Source: JALOLG01 sp963776935 (lineage in GTDB: Bacteria; Actinomycetota; Acidimicrobiia; Acidimicrobiales; Ilumatobacteraceae). Taken from it: a stretch of 64,000 nucleotides of DNA. This document shows positions 8,068 through 16,140 of this stretch, one piece after another (the stretch's first letter is position 1; every line of letters begins with the position of its first letter). Under the pieces are notes generated by a model. It was not told the DNA's origin. It ran no database searches and saw nothing but the letters and a program-made list of their open reading frames with translations. The position numbers and the translations under genes are program-made. The stretch lies in assembly GCA_963776935.1 (NCBI GenBank), contig CAVZOP010000011.1, positions 114,393 through 178,392 of the forward strand, written 5' to 3'.

Positions 8068-9831
8068 ATCAACGCCTCTCGGACGCTCGCCCGCCTGGTC
8101 GCCGGAGTCACGATCGCGGCGGCAGTTGCTGTCGTGCCGGCAGCGCCGACCGCGGCCGCGCCGGTCTCGTTCCCGCCAGGACCGCTCGGCGCGGTGACGG
8201 TCGTTGGCGACTCGGTCCTTGCCGCAAGCGTGTACCCGGCAGGTGGGCATCGCTCGCTGGCGCAGTACCTCGCCGATCGGGGCTTCGGGCCGATCGTGGC
8301 GCGCGCCGCCAGCGGTCTGACGGCGGGGTACGTCCCGACGGGGTACTTCGGGATGCCGGCCCATGTCACGGTGTCGAGTTGGTTGGCCGAGTGGCGCGCC
8401 GAGGGTTGGGACGCGCCGCACGTGATCGTCAATGTCGGCGCGATCGACTCGGGGTTCTGTCGCACCGACCTGGCGTGTGCCCGCAACTCGATCCAGCACG
8501 TCGTCGACGCGGTCGGACCGGGGCATCACATCTGGTGGCCACAGATCACGCGCTTCTACACGCACCAGGCCGAGGCCGACACGTGGAACACGGCGCTCGC
8601 CGAGTTCGATGCCGCGCACGAGGACTTCACGACCTGGGATTGGCCGTCGGTGCTCGTCGCCGAGAGCTTCGACGTCTACGACGGCGTCCACCTCGCGTCT
8701 CCGGCCGAACACGCCCGCCGCTCGGAGCGCATCGCGGACGAGGTCTACCGGGTGTGGGCCACGGCGCACCGCGTCGGTGGCGACGCACCGCTGCCGGCAC
8801 CGACGTCGGTGCCGGCCCGGCTGACACCCGTCGACCCGGTCCGCGTTCTCGACACCCGTCAGACTCGCATCGTCGACCCCGGCCAGACCGTGGAGGTCGC
8901 GCTCGCCGGGCGGGTACCTGCGGCGGCGACGTCGGTCGTCGTCAACGTGACCGCGACGCAGGGTGTGGCGGACGGATTCCTGACGGCGTATCCGTGCGGC
9001 GCCCCCGTCCCCGAGGCCAGCAACGTCAACTACGTCGCCGGCCAGGACCGGGCGGCGAGCGCCGTCGTGCCGATCGGCGCCGGACGATCGGTGTGCGTGT
9101 ACTCGTCGGCCGCGTCGCACGTCGTCGTCGATCTGGCGGGATACCTCGCGCCTGGCTCCTCGCTCGGGCTCGTGCCGGTCGACCCGACGCGGCTCGTCGA
9201 CGAGGTGGTGCCGGCCGGCACGACGCGGCGGGTGCCGATCCCGGGCGGCGCGGCCGCGGTCGCGGTGGGACTCACCGCCGACGCCGCCGACACGTGGGGC
9301 TTCCTGACGGTGTACCCGTGCGAGGACCAGGTGCCCGAGGCGTCGTCGGTCAACTACGGCCCGGCCGAGGCGGTTGCCGGCTCGGCGTACGTCGGCACGT
9401 CCGGCGGCGCGATCTGCGTGTACACGTCGGCCCGGACCCGGGTGATCGTCGACCTGCAGGGACGATTCGGCTCCGGCGGAGCGGCGTTCGTCGCCGCCAA
9501 CCCGACTCGTGTCCTCGACACCCGCAACGGTGTCGGCGGCTGGGCGCCCATCCACGGCGCCGATCAGGTCATCGACATCGCCGCCGCCCCGCCCGGCGCG
9601 GTCGCGACCACTGGATCATTGACGGCGGTCGGTTCCGGCGGGGCTGGGTGGGAGACCGCACATCCGTGCGGTTCGGTGGTCCCGAACGCGTCGAACGTCA
9701 ACTCCCGGCCCGGCCGTGCCGCGGCGAGCGGCGTCACGGTGCGCGTCGACAACGGTGGACGACTGTGCCTCTGGGCGTCGACGGTGACCCACACCCTCTT
9801 CGACGTGACCGGTTGGTGGATCACCTCCTAG
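8068..9831 (+). CDS. Secreted SGNH-like hydrolase with three C-terminal beta repeats
   Basis: About 587 residues: a signal peptide (hydrophobic core LVAGVTIAAAVAVVPA, then an Ala-rich cleavage region), an N-terminal SGNH/GDSL-like domain beginning AVTVVGDSVLAASVYPAG with a late DGVHLASPAEHARRS (the usual Asp-x-x-His block), and three repeats at roughly residues 252-365, 369-470 and 475-587. Each repeat starts with a VDPxRVLDTR-like strand and has a YPCG...PEASNVNY pair. Such repeats are common in secreted actinobacterial proteins and probably act in surface or glycan binding. No ATG, GTG or TTG precedes the signal peptide at a sensible place; ATC at 8068 or CTG at 8059 are the only nearby candidates. 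Confidence 0.7.
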   Translation: MNASRTLARLVAGVTIAAAVAVVPAAPTAAAPVSFPPGPLGAVTVVGDSVLAASVYPAGGHRSLAQYLADRGFGPIVARAASGLTAGYVPTGYFGMPAHVTVSSWLAEWRAEGWDAPHVIVNVGAIDSGFCRTDLACARNSIQHVVDAVGPGHHIWWPQITRFYTHQAEADTWNTALAEFDAAHEDFTTWDWPSVLVAESFDVYDGVHLASPAEHARRSERIADEVYRVWATAHRVGGDAPLPAPTSVPARLTPVDPVRVLDTRQTRIVDPGQTVEVALAGRVPAAATSVVVNVTATQGVADGFLTAYPCGAPVPEASNVNYVAGQDRAASAVVPIGAGRSVCVYSSAASHVVVDLAGYLAPGSSLGLVPVDPTRLVDEVVPAGTTRRVPIPGGAAAVAVGLTADAADTWGFLTVYPCEDQVPEASSVNYGPAEAVAGSAYVGTSGGAICVYTSARTRVIVDLQGRFGSGGAAFVAANPTRVLDTRNGVGGWAPIHGADQVIDIAAAPPGAVATTGSLTAVGSGGAGWETAHPCGSVVPNASNVNSRPGRAAASGVTVRVDNGGRLCLWASTVTHTLFDVTGWWITS

Positions 9832-9926
9832 GACGACCACCGGCCGCGACTGCCCTTGTGCCCGCAAGCGAATTTCGATAAACATGATTGGATTACTTGG
9901 GATTCGCCGCAAGGGGGCAGACACCG

Positions 9927-10505
9927 ATGAGCATCCTCGATGAGGTCCTGGCCGCCAACGCCGACTACGCGTCGTCGTTCGGGGAGAAGGGATCGCTCGC
10001 CCTTCCACCCGCACGTGGCTTCGCGATCCTGACGTGCATGGACGCACGACTCGACCCGGCGAAGTACGCGGGCCTCAGTGAGGGCGATGCGCACGTCATC
10101 CGCAACGCCGGCGGGCGAGCCAGCGACGATGCGATCCGTTCGCTCGTGATCTCCTACAAACTTCTCGGCACGCGCGAGTGGTTCGTGATCCATCACAGCA
10201 ACTGCGGGATGGAGTTCTTCACCGACGACGTGATGCGCGGGCTGCTGGCCAACAGTCTCGAGACCGCGGCCCTGGGCGCCAACGGCTTCACCGACGTCGG
10301 CACCGGACCGGGCTCGAACGAGGCCAACTACATCGACTGGCTCACGATCACGGACAACGCACAGAGCGTCGTCGACGATGTGTCCCGTATCCGCGCCCAT
10401 CCGCTCGTGCCCGACAGCATCCCGATCTACGGCTACATCTACGACGTCACGAGCGGACGCCTGGTCGAGGTTCCCGAGGCAACTGCGGCAGGCGCACCGT
10501 CCTGA
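9927..10505 (+). CDS. Beta-class carbonic anhydrase
   Basis: A 192-residue carbonic anhydrase that interconverts CO2 and bicarbonate in the cytoplasm. Zinc ligands and the catalytic dyad are visible: Cys-Asp-Arg in ILTCMDARLDP, the VIRNAGGRASDDAIRSL block, and His/Cys in FVIHHSNCGMEFF. ATG at 9927 is preferred to the ATG at 9888 because an AAGGGGG ribosome site lies 10 bp upstream and the family normally starts near here. The long stretch between the last ligand and the C-terminus fits the small actinobacterial subtype. It stands alone between the SGNH-like and DUF885 genes. Confidence 0.9.
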   Translation: MSILDEVLAANADYASSFGEKGSLALPPARGFAILTCMDARLDPAKYAGLSEGDAHVIRNAGGRASDDAIRSLVISYKLLGTREWFVIHHSNCGMEFFTDDVMRGLLANSLETAALGANGFTDVGTGPGSNEANYIDWLTITDNAQSVVDDVSRIRAHPLVPDSIPIYGYIYDVTSGRLVEVPEATAAGAPS

Positions 10506-10570
10506 CCAAGCCCCGTCAACCGTGTCGGGGTAGACCCTACGCCGCGAGCTGACCGGCGCGCTCCGGGCGT

Positions 10571-10576
10571 TAGCGT
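10571..10576 (+). promoter_or_regulatory. TAGCGT -10 box, apparently leaderless promoter of the DUF885 gene
   Basis: TAGCGT is followed by exactly 7 bp and then CTG (10584), which opens the conserved N-terminus of the DUF885 protein. A CTGACC element about 20 bp further upstream could serve as a weak -35. Confidence 0.45.
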
Positions 10577-10583
10577 CGCGGAC

Positions 10584-12278
10584 CTGTCTGACGTCGTCGC
10601 GCTCGCGGATGAGTACTGGGAGTACTACCGTGGGACCGCACAACTCTGGAACATCGATCGGGGTGACGTCGAACAGATCGCGCACTGGGAGGACCTGAGT
10701 CCGGACGGGGTGGACGCTCGGGTGGTTCGGCTCGGCCGATTCGTCGATCGTGCCCACGATCTGTCGAGCGTCGAGTTGAGCGCTCGCGATCGCACCATGC
10801 TGGCCGCGCTGTCGTTCAGCGCGCGCTCGACCGCGGCGAAGCTTCCGTACGAGCGGGACCTGGCGCTGGTCGCGGCGCCCGTCAATCTGGCGACGTTCCT
10901 CTCGGTGCTCGTGCCCGGCTATGCGTTGACCACCCGCGAACACGGTGAGGGATACCTCGCCAAGTTGCGATCGTTGCCGACCTTCGTCGAGGGGTGGCTC
11001 GCGGGTCTCCGCGACGGTGTCGAGTCGGGTCGAGCGGCGACCCGACGGGGGATCTCCAGCGCGGTCGCGGCCTTCGACGCGCACCTCGCAACGGCCCCCG
11101 CGGATGATCCGCTCACCACCCAGTCCGCACCGAGCGAGGCGTCCCCGCGAGAGGCGGCTGCTTGGCGGGCCGATGTGATCGACGCGATCCGCGACGACGT
11201 GCGACCGGCAATCGTCCGGCTGCTCGCCACCCTCCGTGACGAGGTGCTGCCTGCGGCGCGGACCGATGACACGGCGGGGATCTGCCACATGCCCGGCGGC
11301 GTCGACGCGTACCACGCCCTGTTGCGGGCGGCGACGTCGACCGAGCTCACGCCTGAGGCCGTGCACACGATCGGCCGCGAGCAGCTCGCACTTCTCGATG
11401 ACGAGTATCGAGTCCTGGGTCCGACCACGGTCGGGCTCGACGATCCGGAACAGATCCGCGCCAGCCTCCGAACTGACCCGTCGCTGCGCTACGCCACGTC
11501 CGACGAGATCGTCGCCGACGCGCTGGCTGCGGTCGCCCGCGCCCAGGCCGAAGCGCCGCGGTGGTTCGCCAGGATGCCGCGAGCAAGCTGTGTGGCGATC
11601 GCGGTGGACGCCGGTCCGATGGCGTTCTACACCGGCCCCTCACCCGACGGGGCGCGTCCTGGGAGCTTCTTCTACAACACCGCCGACCCGTCGCTGTGGT
11701 CGCGCTGTCAACTGGAGGCCACGACGTTCCACGAGGCGGTGCCCGGCCACCACCTGCAGTTGGCACTGGCCCAGGAACTCGATCTCCACCCGATCCTCGG
11801 CGAGCTCGAAGTCGACAGTTACGGCGAGGGATGGGGCCTGTACGCCGAACGTCTCGCCGATGAGATGTCGCTCTACGGCTCGCCTCTCCAACGCCTCGGG
11901 ATGGTCACTCTCGACTCACTCCGCGCTGCTCGGTTGGTCGTCGACACCGGGCTGCATGCACTCGGTTGGACCCGCGAGGCGGCCATCGAGTACTTCGTGC
12001 AACACACCGCGCAGGAGGAGCGCAACGCCGCGGCGGAGATCGACCGGTACATCGCGACACCCGCACAGGCGACCAGCTACATGATCGGCCGGCTCGAGAT
12101 CGATCGGCTCCGCCGTGACGCCGAATCGCGACTCGGCAGCCGCTTCTCGGTCAGCGAGTTTCACGACACCGTGCTCGGCAACGGGATGACTCCACTCCCC
12201 GAGCTCGCCCGTACCGTCGACGCCTGGATCAGCACGTTGCTTCGGACAACTCCGCCAGAAATCGACGCGGCCACCTGA
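10584..12278 (+). CDS. DUF885 family zinc-dependent peptidase-like protein
   Basis: About 564 residues, the full length of the DUF885 family of predicted zinc metallopeptidases. The metal site is TTFHEAVPGHHLQLALAQEL (HExxxGHH), with the downstream third-ligand region YGEGWGLYAERLADEM. The conserved N-terminus (LADEYWEYYRGTAQLWN) begins well before the first canonical start (GTG 10710), so the real start must be upstream. The only candidate in frame before an upstream stop is CTG at 10584, placed 7 bp after TAGCGT. Substrates of the family are poorly known. It precedes an RDD membrane protein on the same strand. Confidence 0.82.
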   Translation: MSDVVALADEYWEYYRGTAQLWNIDRGDVEQIAHWEDLSPDGVDARVVRLGRFVDRAHDLSSVELSARDRTMLAALSFSARSTAAKLPYERDLALVAAPVNLATFLSVLVPGYALTTREHGEGYLAKLRSLPTFVEGWLAGLRDGVESGRAATRRGISSAVAAFDAHLATAPADDPLTTQSAPSEASPREAAAWRADVIDAIRDDVRPAIVRLLATLRDEVLPAARTDDTAGICHMPGGVDAYHALLRAATSTELTPEAVHTIGREQLALLDDEYRVLGPTTVGLDDPEQIRASLRTDPSLRYATSDEIVADALAAVARAQAEAPRWFARMPRASCVAIAVDAGPMAFYTGPSPDGARPGSFFYNTADPSLWSRCQLEATTFHEAVPGHHLQLALAQELDLHPILGELEVDSYGEGWGLYAERLADEMSLYGSPLQRLGMVTLDSLRAARLVVDTGLHALGWTREAAIEYFVQHTAQEERNAAAEIDRYIATPAQATSYMIGRLEIDRLRRDAESRLGSRFSVSEFHDTVLGNGMTPLPELARTVDAWISTLLRTTPPEIDAAT

Positions 12279-12381
12279 ACACGCATCCGGCACCGGCGTT
12301 CGCCGTGCCCGACGCACTGCCTCCCACCGCAGCGCACGACGTCATTCGGACGCCGGGCGCCACGATCACTCTGCACTCAGG

Positions 12382-12834
12382 TTGGATGCACCTGAGTGGG
12401 AGACACGCCGTTGTTCGATCGTGTTGGGCGTGATCTTCAGGATCGGCGTCTTGTCGGGCCTCGGCCAGTGGTCCGCCTACTGGACGACAGCCGCCGCGAA
12501 CGCGGCGTACACGATCGTGCTCACCACGGTGTCGGGCCGGACACTCGGCAAGGCGATCGCCCGCATCCAAGTCGTCGATGAGCACTCCGGCGCTCCACCG
12601 TCGTGGGCGAAGAGCGGCGTGCGATGGCTGGCGACCGGATGGGCGTTTCTGGTACCAATCGTCGCGTCGGTGGAGCTCGACGCGTTGTCCTCTGTGATCG
12701 TCACCGCCATGTACGCGCCCATCCTGTGGGATCGGCGCGGGCGCGGCCTGCACGACCGGATCGCTCGGACCGTCGTCATGCGCAATCGAACCGACACCTG
12801 GCTACGGGACGAGGACGACGACGACGATCGGTGA
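12382..12834 (+). CDS. RDD family membrane protein (possibly 5'-incomplete)
   Basis: About 150 residues with the RDD-domain landmarks: a TVSGRTLGKAIARIQVVDEH turn between two helices and a C-terminal YAPILWDRRGRGLHDRIART segment, where the invariant Asp/Arg residues lie. Family members are small inner-membrane proteins of unclear function, some linked to ion transport. The usual N-terminal R-D-D helix is not recognisable. The start (TTG 12382) is weak, and the gene may be truncated or frameshifted upstream. A run of five Asp ends the protein. Confidence 0.6.
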   Translation: MDAPEWETRRCSIVLGVIFRIGVLSGLGQWSAYWTTAAANAAYTIVLTTVSGRTLGKAIARIQVVDEHSGAPPSWAKSGVRWLATGWAFLVPIVASVELDALSSVIVTAMYAPILWDRRGRGLHDRIARTVVMRNRTDTWLRDEDDDDDR

Positions 12835-12855
12835 TTCAGCGCCCGTCCCGCTCGG

Positions 12856-13869
12856 CTACAGACGAGGATCGACGTGGATCTTCGGGCGGCCGCCGGCATG
12901 TGTCGGAGACGTGCCGGCGAGCACCGCGCCGATCTCGTCGAGCGACACTGTGGCGGCCACCAATGGCCGCGGATCCACACGTGCGGACGCGTAGTCGGCG
13001 ATCACGCCGACCAGTCCTGCCGAGCCGCCGAGGATGCCGACCGCGGTCACGTCCTTGAGGGCGAGCGTGCGGGTGTCGATGTTGGTCGGCGTTCCGGCCA
13101 GCCCGACGTAGACGACGCGGCGAGCGGGTTCGACCAGGTCGAGGACGCGGGCCGGGATCGACGCCGAGTTGGTGGCGTCGATGATCGCGTCGAACGGCAG
13201 ATCCGGGAGATCCGGTGCTGTCCACGCCCCGTCGACCCCGAGCGTGCGCGCGAACTCGAGCGTGTCCGGCTCCACACCGAGCACGTGCACTTCGAGGCCG
13301 CGCGCCTTGGCGAACAGAGCGGCGAGCAGGCCGATCGTTCCGGGGCCGACGACGAGCAGGCGCTCACCGGCTCGGAGGCCGCACCCGTCGACCGCGCGGT
13401 AGGCGCTGCCACCGGGTTCGACCATGGCCCCAGCGGTGGCGTCGATCGCTTCGGGGAGCTCGTACAAGGCCGACACCGGCACCACCATCTGTTCGGCGAG
13501 TGCGCCGGGCCACCCACCGCGGATCCCCACCTCGAACCGGTCGGCACACACGTGGTGCCGTCCGGTCAGGCACCGTTGGCAGCGCCCGCATCCGAGCATC
13601 GTGTCGCCCGTGACGCGGACACCGATCCATTCGGCGTCGACGTCCGGACCCACCGCGGCCACACGACCGCACCACTCGTGCCCCAGTCGCATCGGGTAGT
13701 CCGCATGGCCCTGATGCAGGTACGCCATCTCACCGGTGAAGAACTCGACGTCCGTGCCGCAGACCCCGGCCCGTTCGATGTCGACGACGACCTGCCCACG
13801 ATCCGCGCTTGGCGGATCGACGTCATCGACCGAACAACGCCACGGGCCGGACACGACGAAAGCGCGCAT
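12856..13869 (-). CDS. Zinc-dependent alcohol/polyol dehydrogenase (MDR family)
   Basis: A 337-residue medium-chain dehydrogenase using NAD(P) and zinc. The catalytic zinc Cys is in GVCGTDVEFFTGEM, the His-Glu pair in MRLGHEWCG, and the four structural zinc cysteines in GCGRCQRCLTGRHHVC. The Rossmann loop is VVGPGTIGLLAALFAKARG. The start ATG at 13869 gives MRAFVVSGPWRCSV; the upstream in-frame extension is arginine-rich noise. Closest families are threonine- or sorbitol-type dehydrogenases; the substrate is not determined. It is convergent with the RDD gene, only 21 bp away. Confidence 0.85.
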   Translation of the reverse strand: MRAFVVSGPWRCSVDDVDPPSADRGQVVVDIERAGVCGTDVEFFTGEMAYLHQGHADYPMRLGHEWCGRVAAVGPDVDAEWIGVRVTGDTMLGCGRCQRCLTGRHHVCADRFEVGIRGGWPGALAEQMVVPVSALYELPEAIDATAGAMVEPGGSAYRAVDGCGLRAGERLLVVGPGTIGLLAALFAKARGLEVHVLGVEPDTLEFARTLGVDGAWTAPDLPDLPFDAIIDATNSASIPARVLDLVEPARRVVYVGLAGTPTNIDTRTLALKDVTAVGILGGSAGLVGVIADYASARVDPRPLVAATVSLDEIGAVLAGTSPTHAGGRPKIHVDPRL

Positions 13870-14056
13870 CAACGGTTCCGTCGGCGAGATGTCGAGTGTC
13901 CGGCTGGTGCCATGTCGTGCCCGACGCTGCAGTCTCCCGAAGATGCGTCGACTGGTCGACACGATAGAGCAGCAACGCAACCCGGCGTCACCGGCGGGCG
14001 ACGAAGCCTCGAGTGCGATCCCGCAGCGGACTTGCTCCGGCGCGATCAGGTGTGAG

Positions 14057-14903
14057 TCACGCACACGGTGCGTGTGCCCTACGGGGGTGCTGCTCGTGAA
14101 ATGCGAGCACGTGGGCGTTCCACTCCTCGGGGTGGGTGGCGTGGGGGATGTGGCCGGCTCCCTCGAGCGTTTCCACTCGCGCCGCCGGTACCAGCTTCAC
14201 CAACTCGGCAATCACGGCGGGGAACAGCCCGGGACTCTCGGTGCCGTGCGTCAACAGCAGCGGCACGGTGGTCGTGGCCAGCGCGGCGGCGTCGATCGAC
14301 AGCGCTGTCGGGTCGGCCAGCTCGTCGAGGAACGTCGGAGCATTCGCCGCCAGCACCGCCCGGAACGGCTCAGGGAGCTGATCCCACGTCCCCGGCCCCA
14401 GGGCCACGTGCTCGATGAAGTGTTCGGCAGCGTCGCGCTGGTCTCCCGACCTGATCAGGTTCCGCACGACCGCGAGATCGGCGTCGGCGGCCGCCAGCGC
14501 GTCGCGGACCGCCCGATCGCGTGTGCCCTTCGAGAAGGGCCCACAGCGGCGGCTCGTGGACCGTGGCGGTGGCGACCAACTCAGGGCGTGAGATGACGAG
14601 CGTCAAGGTGACGATTGCGCCGTAGGAGTTGCCGGCCACGTGCACCGGTTGGCCACCCACGTGCTCGATCAACCCGGCAAGGTCAGCGGCATCCTCGGCG
14701 CGACTGCCGGGCCCGTCGCCCGCCTGGCTACGGGAGTGGCCGCGCCGGTCCCACACCACGACCTGGTACCGCTCGGCCAGGGCGCCCACGACCCGGTCCC
14801 AACCCGTACCGTCGGTCCACGATCCGTGGGTCAGGACGAGGCAGTCCCCGGTGCCCATCGTCTCGTAGTAGAGCTCGACACCGTTCACTTTGGTCGTCGC
14901 CAT
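14057..14903 (-). pseudogene. Alpha/beta hydrolase, split by one frameshift
   Basis: The N-terminal half (start ATG 14903, with an AAGGAG site 10 bp upstream) shows VLTHGSWTDGTGWDRVV (oxyanion region) and the nucleophile elbow VAGNSYGAIVTLTLV. Near 14520-14540 the frame shifts. The second half continues in another frame with the acid (LLLTHGTESPGLFP) and the catalytic His (LEGAGHIPHATHPEEW), ending at 14057. Joined, this is an ordinary hydrolase of about 280 residues with Ser-Asp-His. The perfect preservation of both halves argues for a one-base sequence error. The substrate is unknown. Confidence 0.72.
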
Positions 14904-15036
14904 GGCACTCTCCTTGCATCGTTGCGGGCACCCATCGTCCGCAAGCCAGCGACCGCGCGGATCGGGCGATCACCCCATCAACATTCGATGTGCGCCTGGG
15001 GTGCTTCACCGCGTGCCACCGGACGAGATGGCGCGG

Positions 15037-15564
15037 TCACGCGTGTGATCTGGGTTGGTAGAGGAGTGCTGTCCGGTTGACCTGGTCGGCGACTCGCTCG
15101 CGGAGCTCGCGTGGTTCGAGGACGTGGATGTGCGGACCGAGCGACAGGACATCGACGACCGCGCCGTCGATCGAGTCGAGCCGGAACGTCGCCACCCGCC
15201 AGCCCTCGTCGCTGGGTTCCGAACCCCTACGCAATCGAAGTGGTTGCAGCCGCCCGAGCACCACAGCAAGCCGCCGCCCTTCGGGCGTCACCTCGACGAC
15301 CGCCCTCCGCCCGTGTCCACTCCGTCGCGAGTGCGGCTGCCATCCCGCGGAGTACTCGGGCGCGGGTGCAGCGTCGTCGAGCAACTGGAAACCACCGCCG
15401 GGACCTCGCGTCGCGTACACCGGCACCCCGGCGCCGGACAGCGCCTCGATGTCTCGCAGCACGGTGCGCTCGCTCACCTCCAGCTCGGTGGCGAGCGCCG
15501 ACGCGGTCATCCGTCCCCGTCGTTGCAGAACGAGCATCAGCGTGATCAACCGCCCCGCGCGCAC
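15037..15564 (-). CDS. HTH/WYL-type transcriptional regulator (short form)
   Basis: 175 residues. The N-terminus is an HTH_11 winged helix (LITLMLVLQRRGRMTASALA, then SERTVLRDIEALSGAGVPVY), the usual front end of YobV-type WYL regulators. The C-terminal part ends with the WCX-like VDVLSLGPHIHVLEPRELRE. The middle WYL domain seems shortened, since most relatives are near 230 or 320 residues. The start is GTG at 15564. It is divergent from the small conserved gene at 15650, with a 15-bp inverted repeat between them, so autoregulation and control of that neighbour are likely. Confidence 0.75.
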   Translation of the reverse strand: MRAGRLITLMLVLQRRGRMTASALATELEVSERTVLRDIEALSGAGVPVYATRGPGGGFQLLDDAAPAPEYSAGWQPHSRRSGHGRRAVVEVTPEGRRLAVVLGRLQPLRLRRGSEPSDEGWRVATFRLDSIDGAVVDVLSLGPHIHVLEPRELRERVADQVNRTALLYQPRSHA

Positions 15565-15595
15565 CTCACAAGTCTCTCAGATCGCCCCCGATTCA

Positions 15596-15610
15596 TGACA
15601 ACTGATGTCA
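15596..15610. promoter_or_regulatory. Inverted repeat TGACA-N5-TGTCA, candidate operator
   Basis: A perfect 5-bp inverted repeat with a 5-bp spacer lies in the 85-bp gap between the WYL-type regulator and the divergent conserved gene. Its placement fits an operator for the regulator. Confidence 0.45.
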
Positions 15611-15649
15611 GTCTTCGATCTCTACAGTGACTCCGACGAAAGGATGCAC

Positions 15650-16069
15650 ATGGCTGCGACAGATGTCGAAGGATCAGGAATCCGTGAGGATCCGTGGATC
15701 CTCACCACGCCGCCGGGCAAGTCCGAGTTCGAGGCCTATCGAGCCCCCGATGCCGACCCGCCGGCGCTGGTCGTGCGAGTCGGGTCGACCGAGCTCCGCT
15801 ACCACTTGCGGTGCATCGACGACCTGCACGAGATGCTCACGCAGCGCGGCGATTGGATGCTGCTGGGCAATGCCGACGAGCAGAAGGACGCGGCGCCCGA
15901 CACGGTCGAGGCATGGGGTCGCGCCGCCGACAATCCCGTCGGCGGCTGGTACGGGCTGAAGAAGGGGCTCCGCGGTCGCTTCGGCACCTACGTGCCGCCG
16001 GTACTCGAGGTGCTCGGCCTGGCAGAGGTCGAGCACAACGCTCGCAACAATCGGATGCGCGCCGTCTGA
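15650..16069 (+). CDS. Conserved small protein of unknown function (DUF6855-like)
   Basis: About 139 residues, no membrane segment or signal peptide. Recognisable blocks are DPWILTTPPGKSEFEAYR, PPALVVRVGSTELRYHLR, HEMLTQRGDWMLLG and a C-terminal NPVGGWYGLKKGLRGRFGTY then HNARNNRMRAV. I associate these with an actinobacterial family of unknown function, often annotated DUF6855; this assignment is from memory. ATG at 15650 is chosen for the AAAGG site 7 bp upstream; ATG 15644 and 15605 are alternatives. It is divergently paired with a WYL-type regulator, and such pairs usually mean the regulator controls this gene. Confidence 0.65.
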   Translation: MAATDVEGSGIREDPWILTTPPGKSEFEAYRAPDADPPALVVRVGSTELRYHLRCIDDLHEMLTQRGDWMLLGNADEQKDAAPDTVEAWGRAADNPVGGWYGLKKGLRGRFGTYVPPVLEVLGLAEVEHNARNNRMRAV

Positions 16070-16140
16070 CGGCGAGGTGTTCGATCTCGGTATCGGCGGC
16101 GGCGCTCTCGGTCGTTTCCGGGATTCAGCCTGCCGGACGA

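Noticed and set aside
7519..9555. A 678-codon minus-strand frame
   Set aside because: Antisense to the SGNH-like gene with an Arg/Asp-rich shadow translation; no family motifs.
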